A stretch of 64,000 nucleotides of DNA from Psoroptes ovis (GCA_002943765.1 PQWQ01000029.1:310001-374000), one strand, 5' to 3'. Numbered from the stretch's first letter, positions 48,303 through 60,367 are shown. Notes: a model not told the origin generated them from the letters alone. Numbers and translations: made by a program.

Positions 48303-49960
48303 ATGACTTCGATTTCGCCGACAAATAATTCAATAGATGCAACAATACTAGTGGCACAACCTACACCTACAACAACAGCCGAAAAACCATTTAATCAGGT
48401 ATTAACCATTTCCAATAATCAATTATACACTGAACATTTGTGTGTGTGGCATTATGATGACAAATAAAAATCAACAAGGTTAATTGTTTGATCTCTTATT
48501 ATTATTGTTGTTGTGTATAGTAATTGTCATTTTACCAATTATACTTATGTGCACATACACACGCATACACACATTTTTTGAAGCATGATTTGTAATTTTT
48601 TCATTTATTTTTGCCCATGAATATCTATAGACTTTAGAATAAATCAATTCGAATAAACAAGACAAAAACATATCACCAGCTCCTACCTTACGCAAATTGT
48701 TCCTTAATCAGTTTAGACTTGTATATTTGAAAATACAAGTCAACTATATGATTAGTGCAATTACTACCATCAGGATGAATGAGCATTCCGTTGAACGACG
48801 AGTGTATTATTTGAGTGAATTTTCAATATCCAAAATTTTTAGATTTAGATTCGATTGATTGATTGAATTTTTTGTGAATTTCATTCATGCATTTCACTGT
48901 TGTTCAGCCATAAGATTTCACTGTGTAATTTCAGTGTAATTTAATTGTATTTTTAATGGTGTAAACACCTGCCCAATTTTAGTCTTAGTCTATTTGAATT
49001 GAATTCTGTGTTTGAGAGTGTGACTCACACCTTTTTGAGTTTTTTGAAATTCTTTATTCTTGGTTTATTTTGGTTCCCAAACAAACGAATTATGGAACGA
49101 ATTGGTATTGAGGTATTGCGCAATTAAGATGATGAATTGCGTTCATGTTTGCGATTTTGTTTTTTATTCGCTCACTCAATGATTTCACTGACTTTTTGAT
49201 TTTTTCTCATATCTTCAAGGTGGCCAAAAATCGTATCAACACTAATTCATATGCTACGAAAAAAACTATTTCGCAAGGTATTTAAAAGTTTATTTTATTT
49301 TGGAATTAATTTGTAATTATTTTGTGATTTATTGGATTTTTTTTGGCTCATGTATCGTGAACACGTGTAATTAATTTTATTTTGTTTTGAATTAATGAAT
49401 TCATTCAATCATTATTATTCAATACCAATGATCAAAAATTAATATTCATTGTGAATCCCATCGAATTAATTCACCAAAAACAATCGATTTATCAATTTCC
49501 AATCAATAATCATCAATACACGTGATTAAATGGCCAATAGGAATGTTTGATGTTGCATTATTGACTGCCAATGCAAGGTTAGTCGTCTTTGTCTTACTAT
49601 ATTTGTTTATTATTTATGTTTTCGGCATTTTTTTCTATAGCCAATTAAAACATACATTAACATTGGGTGATAAATCGAAATTTTTTCTCCTTATGGTCAT
49701 ATTGATTGCTGCATCAATTTTATTACAGGTAAATATTTTTGTTTGTGACCTAAAATATTGATTAATATTCATTTAATAAACAGGTATTAGTCGGCATCAT
49801 ATTCATATATTTAGGTTATCATAATATCGAAAAAGAAGACCAACAAAAACGTTTGAATAATTTGAATAACATCACTACGATTCTAGTATTTATTATTACA
49901 GTCATCAATGTATTCATATCCGGTTTCGGTATTAATGATGATGATCAGCTAAATAATTAG
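48303..49960 (+). CDS. Ninjurin
   Basis: Five exons, 48303-48398, 49220-49277, 49541-49577, 49641-49728, 49784-49960, give 151 residues. Ninjurins are small two-pass membrane proteins; vertebrate NINJ1 oligomerises to rupture the plasma membrane in lytic cell death, and fly ninjurins act in adhesion and tracheal growth. Diagnostic: NSYATKKTISQGMFDVALLT then ANASQLKHTL across the two small exons (amphipathic helices), FFLLMVILIAASILLQVLVGIIFIYLGY (first membrane segment pair) and TILVFIITVINVFISGFG (second). The N-terminal 32 residues are polar and T/P-rich. Two alternative in-phase exons are visible: a first exon at 49092-49112 (MERIGIE) and a last exon at 50155-50225, described separately. 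The gene converges on the sulfotransferase. Confidence 0.92.
49092..49112 (+). CDS. Possible alternative first exon of ninjurin
   Basis: ATG-initiated 7-codon exon (MERIGIE) ending GAG|GTATTG in phase 0, the same phase needed by the exon at 49220. It would replace the 32-residue N-terminus and imply a second promoter inside intron 1. The donor is only moderate and no transcript is available. Confidence 0.35.
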
Positions 49961-50154
49961 TCAATTAATCCATTCATTTATATCTGTTTTCTTTATTTTT
50001 CAATTCTTTTACCATATCTGTATTTGGGGCGATTGTCTTTTACAATTTTTTACATTTTGCATGACATTTTTTCCATCGGTCTCCATTCTTGAATTGTATT
50101 AAATTCTCATGTTTTTTTTTGAATTGATTTTCATTTTTTAACCCTTAATTTCAG

Positions 50155-50225
50155 CCTATGACGAAGGTAGAATGATGTCAGACACTGGTGATAATGATTT
50201 TAAATCTAATAACTTGACAAATTAG
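50155..50225 (+). CDS. Possible alternative last exon of ninjurin
   Basis: After a good acceptor (TTAATTTCAG) there is a 71-bp open segment ending in TAG. Joined in phase 1 from 49928 (TTCG|GTATTA) it gives ISGFA then YDEGRMMSDTGDNDFKSNNL, TN and stop, replacing GINDDDQLNN. Both isoforms keep the two membrane segments and differ only in the tail. The internal donor is weak, so this needs transcript support. Confidence 0.45.
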
Positions 50226-50489
50226 CAAAGAATATGATGGAATTATAAATGCATATTGATTTATTGAGAAACAGAATATTAAAACAATATGAGATTCTTA
50301 AAAAAAATCCTGTTAATCTAAAAAATAACTATTATAAATTATTGAGTTTAAGATAAAATAAGAAAAAAATATTAACATGGTTAATATCGAATAAATCGAA
50401 TTGAAAATACATGTGTGAAAAATGTGTTTGCTTTCAAGATATCACAAATAATGTTGTTGTGTAATATAATCAGATCCTAATTTGGTTCA

Positions 50490-51978
50490 TCAAGAATTTT
50501 CAATATGTTCAATATTAGAGTGAATGCTATGATCATTAGTAGAATCATTATTAATCGCTGTTATTGTTGTTTGTGTTGATGTTACAGAATCACTATCATC
50601 AATGATGATGTTTGGTAAGATTATTTTATCATAATTTAATCGTTCGATAATATCATTACAAACTTGATTAGCATATTCTAATTCTGTCGTATTCAATTGT
50701 TTAGTCCATTGCAGGGCGGTCAATGTTGAATTACTACGATATGTTGAATAAGGATTTTTTTTATCTTTATCTTTATTAGTGTGCAATGATGAATGATAAT
50801 TATGATGAGAATAATTAGTTGTATGTGTATGTAAAAATCTTTCAATATATTGTGAATATTCTATGTTAATATTTTTGAACAATTTTTTCGTTTCATTTTT
50901 CGTATTCGTTGTGATATCTTCATAACGTAATAATATAAGATTATTACCATATTTTTGTTTTAAACGATCAAAATCATTTAAATCGCTCCGGATGTCATTA
51001 CATATATTCGTCAGATTAGTACATTCATCCGTGTTACACCATTCCATTGATTTACGTGAATTATAAATTCCACGTGGATCACGTACTAAATAGATTATTT
51101 TTAAATTATTCAAATTATTTGTTTCATTCATTTTTTCCATTAATTGTTCAATATCGCCGAGACGTAATCGAACAGTTTTCACTATGTTATAACGAGATCT
51201 TCGGCAAACATCGCTCATAAATTCATTATCATAACAGATAGACATTGTACGAAATTTACAGATATTCCAAAAAAATCGATTCCAACGAATTAAAAATGTA
51301 TGATTACGTATCCATGTATTGTATTGAGAAATGTTATCAGAAAAATCACAGTTATAAATACTATTTATTAGATTTGTAGCTTCTGTTAAATTTTTATCAT
51401 CAATACGTAATTGTCTTGTCATATAATGTAACGGTTCGAATGTATAAAAACTTTTCCAATTCTGTTGTATCATATCACCGATAAATGATGAACCAGAACG
51501 AAAATAAGCCAATATTAATACTTTTGATTGTTCATTATTTTTAAATATTTTAAATTTATCAATGAAATTATATTTATGTCGTATTGAACGTTGATGATCT
51601 TTTTGTTTCTGTTCATCTGGTGACAATTTTTTTGATGATGAATATTTTGAATTCAAATGATTACGGCTCGAATCAGATGATCCTAATGTTTTCGATAATT
51701 GTCCTATGAATTTATCATATAACCATTTTGATTCATCTAAGTTTAAATGAGAAGATAATAATTAGAAACACTTAATAATAAATGAATCAATCATTTTTGT
51801 TACCTGTAGAATTATTATTCGTCGATTTTAATGATGATGATGATGATGATGAATTACTGCTATTCACAATAAAATGATTATGAACATTATGAATCGTTGG
51901 AACTTGTGAACTTTGTTGCAGTAATATAAATATTGCACCGGCTGCAATTAAGAATAGAAAAATTTTTTGTTTTTCCAT
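50490..51978 (-). CDS. Golgi carbohydrate sulfotransferase
   Basis: Two exons, 51804-51978 and 50490-51736, joined by a 67-bp intron, give 473 residues. Type II topology: a short cytoplasmic MEKQK, a membrane anchor (IFLFLIAAGAIFILL, residues about 6-21), then an S/N-rich stem. The PAPS-binding 5' loop is VLILAYFRSGSSFIGDM (RSGSS near 138-142) and the 3' phosphate loop is IIYLVRDPRGIYNSR near 265-280; FEPLHYM lies between them. These match the CHST family that transfers sulfate to GlcNAc, Gal or GalNAc of glycans; the acceptor cannot be told from sequence. LRYEDITTNTKNETKKLF is the usual C-terminal element. Poly-Ser in the stem (encoded by TGA repeats) and H/N/T-rich inserts near the C-terminus are low-complexity expansions. 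Many N-linked glycosylation sequons are present. Confidence 0.9.
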
Positions 51979-54227
51979 TTTTTTGTTGAAAATAATTAAT
52001 TGTTTTTGAATTAATTATTATTATAATAATCACTCATTGATTTATGAAAACATATTTATGGCTTTGAAACAAAATGTGATATCAAATTGAATCCCATTGG
52101 ATTTAATATAAAACATTTTTATTTTTTAAAATGTTGAATTTTAAAGCTGATAATTCTATTCCTTTAACCACACATCTCTATGTGTATAAATTACAAGAAA
52201 ATAAATTAATTAATTAAATAATAAATTAATTTTGAATGTGGATTATTAGTTCATTTTGCAAATATGAACAAATATATGACAAAAACATACCATAAATTTT
52301 TTTCTGTTTATCGACCATAATCATCATTATTTATTTGATGATGATTATTGTATAGCAGCATTGAACATTTTTTATTTTTATTAATCTTAAGATGTTTATT
52401 TCTTATTTATTTTTACTCTGAAATCATCTTTTCACATAAAGAGAACGTGTCGAGCATTTTCGAATCGATTTATTTCGTTTGATAAGAATGTTTTTAAAGG
52501 ATTATTAAATGCAATTTTTGCTAAATGCAGTATTTCAGCTCTGAATACGACGAGGAAAAAACATGTAGACACTGCACAAACAACAAACAAACAAACACAC
52601 ACCACAAACAAATTTATTCAATGTTTTTTGTATTACATTCAACGATATATAATACGATTGGCGATTGTGTCTGCTATCATTATTCATATATTTTTTTGTT
52701 CGTATTTTGTATGGTGGTTTTGGCCATTTAAAAATTGTTTGTATGCACAACTGTTGCTTGTTGTAACAACAGCGACAAACAACAACAAGTACAATCAATT
52801 GTCGATATAAAACACAAATTTATTTGTAAAATTTAATGGTATTCAATTGTGATGAAAATTGAATAGAATTTCTCAATGAAGAATGAACCAAACATCCTTT
52901 GAATAATTGATCGATTGATTCATTCGAATAATGTTTGAATGATCATTTTCATCCATTCGAAAGATTAATAATATTTAATAATATTTGATTGAATTTTCTT
53001 CACAAACACATATATCGCGATCTTGCATTGATCTTAGGTGCTCATGAAATCTTAATTAATTTTCTCTTTTCATAATCATCTGAAGAAATAAATATTCAAC
53101 ACATAAATCAAGTATACTCTTTCGAGATTTTGTTTTATGTGCTATACAAATATCTAGATTTTGAATCGAATCGTGTGTCTTTGGAGAATTTGCAATTTTT
53201 TCTCACAATAAAGCAGCCAAAGATGAGCCAAAAATAAATTAAATTTGGTCCTATTAAACCTAATTGTACAATTGTTTCAATTCAATGATCATTTATTTCA
53301 TTAATTCTTAACGATCACCTTCAAAAATTATTAACAATCATTTATCATTTATTATTAATGAGAAAATGATTATTTGATCATTTTTCAAATTAATTTATTC
53401 GATAATGATTCATTCAAATAGATGAATTATTATTATTCATCTATTTGAATTGGTATAACAATGGCACCATTGTCAATTGAATTGAAGAATTCAAATATTG
53501 CCCGATGTTCAATTCAAATGATGATCAAACAAAATTCAAAAACATTCAATTGAATATTTCAATTAATTGTCATTGATATGAAACTTAATTTAATTTTTTT
53601 TACAATTTTAAACGATTCAATGATTATTGGCAATTCGTTTGATAATTGAATAAATAAATTGAATATAATTTTGAATGACAACATTTTGTGATTTTCTCCT
53701 GTCTCAGCATTTAAGTTATAATAATTCTTCATTAAAATTCGATTTGTAATGTTTTCCTTGATGTTTTCCTGTGTTTCCAAATTATTCGCTTTTTTTGAAA
53801 TCACCATCATCAATGACAAAATTTTTATTAATAATATTCAATCACGATTCAAATTTAATTAAATGGAATGAAACACGAGATAGCAACAAGTGGCTGGATG
53901 GCTGGCTGGAGATTTTCGGCTATTTGTACCCAAACAATCTATTTCAACCTAAAACAGGTTTAACCTCACCACAGCGAATACGTTGTTTATGAATTTTCGC
54001 TTTTTTTTAGGCCAACGCGTTCAAAATATTTGACATTTGTGTTTGTTTTGATTTTTTAAATAAAAATTGAATCTAATTAATTTTTTGTTTTTAATACATA
54101 TTATGAAAAATGAATTTAAAATTTGCTTGATATTGAAGCAAAATTGAAAACTGAAATTCTCGAAATGCTAATCGAATGATTGAATGTCGTTTTTATTGAA
54201 TATTTGAATATTCAAATTTTGATTACT
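51979..54227. other. Divergent intergenic region
   Basis: 2.2 kb between the sulfotransferase and ITFG1 starts. It holds the 17-mer motif at 53873 and AT-rich DNA. Overlapping antisense ORFs near 52530-52800 look like chance. No mobile element copy is found here. Confidence 0.45.
53873..53889 (+). promoter_or_regulatory. Shared promoter-proximal 17-mer, CTCF-like core (copy 3)
   Basis: Reads ACACGAGATAGCAACAA, 339 bp upstream of the ITFG1 start. Fifteen of 17 positions match the ARPC5 copy at 35279. Confidence 0.35.
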
Positions 54228-56048
54228 ATGAAATCACCATCGAAATTGATATTGACTATTTTATTGTTGATAAATAATCAATTAGTTGAATTATTGTATG
54301 CTAAAAAACAATTATTACATAATACAAATATTGATGGTTTAATTGCTTCATTCAATGATTACAATTCTGATCGTTTTACTGATGTATTCATAATAACCGA
54401 TAATGGTCATACGCTGCAATTGCTCAAATCGATTGAAGATGATGAAGATCAACCTAATTTGCAAATATGTGATGAAATAAAATGCTCATTCAATGATAAT
54501 CATGGAATCATTACTGGTGTAATTCCAGCTGATTTCACTGGCGATGCTATTATGGATGTGATGGTCGTAACACAGCCCAATTTATCACAACAATTATTTA
54601 AGATATGGATCCTTCAAGGTAATAAAACCACGATAAATTGTGAGCTGAAACAGCCATTAATAGAAAATGCATATGGACATCCTTTGATACTGGATTATAA
54701 TGGCGATATGATTACTGATTTCATTGTGGAAACACAAAATTGTCCATATGAATTATGGTTTATGGACGCAAAACATTTTCGCAGTCAATGTCGGGAAGAT
54801 TTATTCGGTGAAACTCGGTTACGTTCACCACATTCAAATGCTTTTGTTAATATTCGTAATTGTCAACCAGATTCCGTCGATTATACCACAGACATTGTTT
54901 TGTCGAATAAAAATCAATTTGAATATTGGTTAAATCGTGATGGTTTTAATGCTGCAAATAAAATCAATATTAGATATCCTGATGAATCTATATATACGAT
55001 TGGACAATCTTCGTATATTGACCTGAATATTGATGGTTGTATTGAACATATAATTGCTGTTTGTAAAAAAGAAGGATTCTTTTTTAAACGCTGCATACCG
55101 CAGATACTTTGGTATGATAATAAACAAAATGAATGGATTAATATTGCTGATTTTGGAAATTATACCAGTTTATTTTTTGAAACAATAACCACACAATTCG
55201 GTGTACAATTACCAATAGCTGTGCGTTTTGGTGATGCTGATATTGATGGTTATGTAGATTTGATTACTGTTATGAAAAATAAAACTGAATCGGGTCAGAT
55301 TAAACAAATCGCTGTCATTCTTCGTAATATACGCGATGTTCAAAATCCTAATCGTAGAAAATTTATTTTATATTGGACCAGTGAAGATTTAATCACCGAT
55401 GATGTCGAATTGGCATCATTTTTAGATTTACAAGAAAATGGAAAATTAGATATTGTTTTGACAACACGAAATTCATCGAATCATTATAATATTCAATACA
55501 TAATCAATACATTTGTTGATAATTCTTGTTTTTTAAAAATACTTGTAACTTCAGGACTGTGTTCAGAAACATGTCCAAATGAAAAAGTCCCGTATGGTAC
55601 CAATCAACCAGGACCATTTGTTTGTTATGAAACATCGGATGTGAATGGAAATTTAATGAAAGGTTGTTCACCGCAATTATCTCAATCATCATATTTTTCC
55701 TTACAAATTCCATATTCAATATTTGGTCTTGGAGAAACACCGAATTTCGTTGAAACAGTCATTGCTTCGATACCAACGGGTAGCAATCAAACACTTAGGA
55801 AATCGAAATGGACACAAATCGTTCCTGATGCACAGGTTGTATTGATACCATATCCACCGAACGAAACAACATATTGGATTGGAAAATTATTTTATACACC
55901 AAGCAATATGATAACATCAACATTAGCTACATTAGCAATCATATGTTGTGTATTGATTATTATCATATTCGTATTACACCGAAAAGAAGTGATTGAAGAT
56001 TTGACTGAACATGAAGAATATAAACGTCATTGGCCCGAAAGTAGATGA
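54228..56048 (+). CDS. ITFG1: ITFG1 / T-cell immunomodulatory protein homologue
   Basis: Single-exon gene, 606 residues (human ITFG1 about 612). It is a type I membrane protein with integrin-alpha FG-GAP repeats forming an extracellular beta-propeller. The signal peptide is LILTILLLINNQLVELLYA, residues about 6-24. The propeller carries repeated D-x-N/T-x-D-G-type calcium-loop-like strings: FNDYNSDRFTDVFII, ADFTGDAIMDVMVV, LDYNGDMITDFIVE, GDADIDGYVDLITV and LDLQENGKLDIVLT. The C-terminal half matches ITFG1 specifically: VPYGTNQPGPFVCYE, LPYSIFGLG-like IPYSIFGLGETPNFV, IVPDAQVVLIPYPPN, and a transmembrane helix near 560-583 with a short acidic tail. I chose the ATG at 54228; upstream in-frame codons start with TTG and would bury the signal peptide. 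The lack of introns contrasts with neighbours. Human work links the protein to protein phosphatase 2A and cell adhesion; its role here is unknown. Confidence 0.93.
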   Translation: MKSPSKLILTILLLINNQLVELLYAKKQLLHNTNIDGLIASFNDYNSDRFTDVFIITDNGHTLQLLKSIEDDEDQPNLQICDEIKCSFNDNHGIITGVIPADFTGDAIMDVMVVTQPNLSQQLFKIWILQGNKTTINCELKQPLIENAYGHPLILDYNGDMITDFIVETQNCPYELWFMDAKHFRSQCREDLFGETRLRSPHSNAFVNIRNCQPDSVDYTTDIVLSNKNQFEYWLNRDGFNAANKINIRYPDESIYTIGQSSYIDLNIDGCIEHIIAVCKKEGFFFKRCIPQILWYDNKQNEWINIADFGNYTSLFFETITTQFGVQLPIAVRFGDADIDGYVDLITVMKNKTESGQIKQIAVILRNIRDVQNPNRRKFILYWTSEDLITDDVELASFLDLQENGKLDIVLTTRNSSNHYNIQYIINTFVDNSCFLKILVTSGLCSETCPNEKVPYGTNQPGPFVCYETSDVNGNLMKGCSPQLSQSSYFSLQIPYSIFGLGETPNFVETVIASIPTGSNQTLRKSKWTQIVPDAQVVLIPYPPNETTYWIGKLFYTPSNMITSTLATLAIICCVLIIIIFVLHRKEVIEDLTEHEEYKRHWPESR

Positions 56049-56691
56049 TGTTCACATTTTAATTATTCAAATTGAAATTCAAGAATTTTCAATCAAATTT
56101 TCACAATCCAAAAAAATATTAATATCATCTCATTATTCATTATTATTATTAATCGTGATATTTTATTGCGTAATATAAATGGATGGACACAATAAACTGG
56201 ACTCAATTCACGAAAAACTGGACCTAATTCACGACGAATCTATTCACAAAAACCAATTTCATTTATTTGATTGTGCAAATCATTTCAAAGACCTGAATGG
56301 CTATTATGTTATGTGGATCAAATTTATCACGTTTAAATTCATTATTATACACAGCAAAAAATGGCTAAAACGGTGGTAAGTGGGCAATTAATCAATGAAC
56401 TTGAATCATCATCTTATTAATATGACAATGAAAAAGAAAATTGATTTTATTTCAAATATATTTATGTATAAATAAAATTAGAAACTTTGTATAATAAAAT
56501 AAATTTTCGAATTCATATTTTAATCAATTGAATTTCTTAATTTTTTGTTTGTTTGTTTGTCAACAAACAAACAATTATTTTTTTCATTGTTTGATTCAAA
56601 TTTTTCCAAGAAAATGGATCATTTATTCAAGATTATTTGGAGCGCAAATCAACAGGTCAAATTGATTCGTAGTGGTTTGCGATATTTCATC

Positions 56692-56720
<29 letters not shown>
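56692..56720 (+). repeat. Poly-A run, about 29 bases
   Basis: The longest homopolymer in the window. It may be the tail of a small retroposed sequence, but no recognisable body or target-site duplication is seen around it. Confidence 0.8.
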
Positions 56721-56722
<2 letters not shown>

Positions 56723-56821
56723 AAGTTAACATTTAAGTAAATAAATATATATGGCATTTCACCGATTCGTTTTGGACTTGAAATTAGTCCTGAAAATTGT
56801 TTGAATGGTATAATTAAATTA

Positions 56822-56901
56822 TAAGATTGTCCGAAAAGTTTTTGCCGATTTTTCAATGATTTTCGACGATATAATCGGCAAAAACTTTCCGAACAACTTC
56901 A
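56822..56901 (+). mobile_element. Palindromic mariner-like MITE, family A (copy 18)
   Basis: 80 bp, TA-flanked. Left TAAGATTGTCCGAAAAG, right CTTTCCGAACAACTTCA; interior CGACGATATAATCGGC. Confidence 0.83.
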
Positions 56902-57170
56902 TACATTTTTTTTGGATTATCATTATTTATTAATGTTAACTGTTTCTGATCATCAATAAGTTCAAAACAATAATCTGATTATTTTATTTTGGCAACAACA
57001 AATTGGTCATCTAATTTAATTGTTTTCAATTGATATCCTTGGTATATTTTTGTGTGGTATATGATTCTGAACTCTTGAATCAATTTCCGATTCGGATGGT
57101 TAGTTTTATTTTTCCTTTAGATTCATCTGAATTTTTAAATACATGACTATTCTCCACATAATTGTATGTA

Positions 57171-57250
57171 TTAGGTTGTCTGGAAAGTTTTTGCCGATTT
57201 TTCAATGATTTTCTACGATATAACCGGCAAAAACTTTGTGGACAATCTAA
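57171..57250 (+). mobile_element. Palindromic mariner-like MITE, family A (copy 19)
   Basis: 80 bp between TA dinucleotides. Left TTAGGTTGTCTGGAAAG, right CTTTGTGGACAATCTAA; interior CTACGATATAACCGGC. Confidence 0.85.
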
Positions 57251-57732
57251 TATTTAAACATGTAAAAACCTTTGAAAATTTATGATGATATATCAAGTTC
57301 AAATATTTTCGAATATTTTACGGAAGTTTTTTCCCGCTTAATTTTTATTATTTTGATTGAAAATGAAACTGAAATGTTGAAGGAAAAATATCATCCCAAT
57401 GATCTTCTTTAATTATCAGTCATTATTGTCTATCATTATACATATATGATAGAAACAAAGCAAAAGATGTTTTAATTGTTTTGTGAAAAATCAAATCAAA
57501 TCAAATATCAAATAAAAATTTTGAAAAAACACGTTGGCTACAATGGCTCATGTTCAAATGTAGTTTATGTTAAATGCATATTTCAATTGTCTATTGTTGT
57601 TTATTTCTTCCAAATCATAATTGTCATAAATTTTTCATTTTATTTTCCAATTTCATTGCTGAATAATGAATGATAATAATAATAAATTTAGGTTATATCA
57701 TTGGTTTTGCTTGAATTGTTTTTTGATTTTTA

Positions 57733-57813
57733 ATAGGTTGTCCGAAAAGTATTTGTCGATTATATCGTAGGGAAATGATGAGAAAATTGGCAAAAACTTA
57801 TCGGACAACCTAA
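57733..57813 (-). mobile_element. Palindromic mariner-like MITE, family A (copy 20)
   Basis: 81 bp, TA-flanked. Left ATAGGTTGTCCGAAAAG, right CTTATCGGACAACCTAA; interior GATTATATCGTAGGGAAATG. Confidence 0.86.
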
Positions 57814-60359
57814 TATTTTATTTTAGTTTTTTTTTGAAATTTTTAATTCCATCTTGAATATGCTATAATCATAATCATTGTCAGTGACATGTGCACGTCT
57901 TGCGAATACTAACTACCCCGAAGTTATAATTGATAATCATTGATATTAAACGTATGTTATTTTCATGTTTTTAACTCTTTTAATCTTTTCTCATTTATTA
58001 ATTGAGGCTTCTTTTTAATTATTCAATTTTTGCCTGGTCCCAATAAATTTAAATATTTTTTTCTCAGTTTTTCGGTTTTGATTAAAACCAAAAACAAATA
58101 AGTTTATGTCAATCACTGATCAATTATTTGACGATGAACAATATTTAATATTTGTCTGCATGTACTCGACATTTGATGTTTAATTCATTTAGTTTCAATT
58201 ACGGAAATATCATAAATAACACAATCAACTCGAATCAAATTTTGATTGACTCTGAAATTTAATAATATTATTTTTGAATTGTTGACTGCTTGAATCAACT
58301 TTGTCTAATTTCGGATAGTTTCCAAAAAATTTCAATTTTTTTTTTCAATAAGCCTAGGAATCATTAATTGAATAATTAATGATTTATAAATGGTCTGGTC
58401 AATCATGATTTTTTTTTCTTGTTGTTCAGCTACAAAAAAATTGTGAAAATTTAGATCAATCGATATTAATTATTATCAGTGCAATTATAGTTATTGTTTT
58501 GTGTGTGAAATAGTTGAAATATGTATTTTACATTATTTCAATTTCAATAAAACAAAAAATCACATTATTGTATTAATATATTCAGGAAACTGAATGAAAA
58601 TAATATCGAAATACGTTTTTTAATACAATTTTTCCCGATTTTCAATTGGGATTAGCCCCAAGGCCAACAAACAATGCAGTGAATTCCATTTAACGATAAA
58701 ATCTAAGATGCCCAAAAATATTATTCGACTAATCTACTAAGATTTATGATGAACTATCGTATTTTTCTTATTTTCGAATAGGTTTAAAAATGGCGTATTA
58801 TATACAATTTACATATTTTGCCAATTTTTCATCAGATTTCTATGAATTTTTTGTATGAATTCAATTTGAACTGATGAAAAGATCTTTAAAGATATCCATA
58901 CAAATACATCGATTTGATCGATTAAAAAATATGCGTTAGTTAGTTAAGATTGATTTCATGAAATTTTTCCTGATTGAAATTGAAATTGCGACAAACAAAT
59001 GTTAATGAAATTTTTTCAATGGAACATTTAAGTCCAATTTTTCAATTATTATTCAAATGTTTTGATTGATTAATCGATTTATTATTATTTATTATTATCA
59101 AAATCAATTATGGTCATATATTTGAGCGCGACCGTCATCTTTTGATAGCTCCGCATTTTTATCCGTATTAGTTTCCCGTGTTATCCTTCCTTGTTTCAAA
59201 AATATGAATCAATATATTCTCGTCTTAATTTTTGGATTATTTTGTTTGATTTTGCTTTGTTTTCAAATTTTTTTAAATTAATTTTTGATTTATTCAAATT
59301 GGATCATTTGAAAATTATTGGTTTTCAAATATATTTGAATTTAATTTTTAATTTTTTGAAACAAAAAACCATTTAATTAAATTGAATATAATGTTATAAG
59401 CGTAAATTTGGAACAAGGTCAAACTGAAACTGAACAAAAAATGATAATATCATATATTAATGCTTATGAAATTATAAGTATTAAACAATTTGAAATCAAT
59501 GATTTTCTTAAATAATTTTTGGTCATTGTATTTTGTATTTTGTTTTGTTGTTTTCCATTAAAAACATTCAATTAACAATTAAATTCGTTTTTCTTCTTTG
59601 TGAAATTTGAAATTGGCTGTTGCTTAAATTGATACTTTCCTTTTGAATGATTTGAATTTTCCCTAAGTCACCAAGCTATCAGTTTGTTTTGCTTAGCTTT
59701 TTCCTTAATTCATTAATTTTACAAAGCGTTTTGCTGATTGAAAATTAAATTGAAATTATCTAACAAAAGTTTTACTTTGTATTCATTCATTTGATAATGA
59801 TTGATAATATTACGATAATGAATTTTTAAATTCAATTTTTTATAATTCAAGTTTAGCAATAAATAAATATCAATGCGCAATCCGTGTTTCATTACATAAC
59901 CACAAATTAAAAACCAGTATTTATTTAATGGAAAACTTAAGAAATAATGAAATATTTCATTATGGAACCATTTGGAACAAACAATAACAATGCTTGAACT
60001 ATTAATCAATTTAAGAAAATAAAAAAATTTGCGTAAAACTTAATGAAATAGTCATTTCATGAAAGAGATTCATTGAAGAAAAACCAATGATTTTATTATT
60101 ATTTCAACGATTTGATCCTCAGAAAATAAGAAATGGTCCAGCCAACAAAGTAAGTAAGAGAGAGACAGAGAAACCGATCCATTTTTCTGTGTATATTTTG
60201 AATTAAATATTTTGGAACTTTTGATTGTCTTCAGCAAAAACTATAATCTCTCAAAACATATAAGAAAATAGTGTAAGTAAATATTGAAGAAAATGAACCA
60301 ACGATTTTTTTGAATTGATTTGATTGAATTGAATTGATTAAATGAATGAATGAAAATCA

Positions 60360-60367
60360 TATAAATA
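60360..60367 (+). promoter_or_regulatory. TATA box of the cuticle gene
   Basis: TATAAATA lies 166 bp upstream of the start codon, leaving a 5' UTR of about 130 bases. Cuticle genes commonly use TATA promoters. Confidence 0.5.

Noticed and set aside
48720..48745. Nine-base-pair hairpin GACTTGTAT/ATACAAGTC in ninjurin intron 1
   Set aside because: Such short stems occur often by chance in this base composition, and nothing links it to splicing.
56179..56379. 66-residue ORF downstream of ITFG1
   Set aside because: It reads as a short repeat-like HDSIHEKLDL segment with no family match and lies in the likely ITFG1 3' flank.
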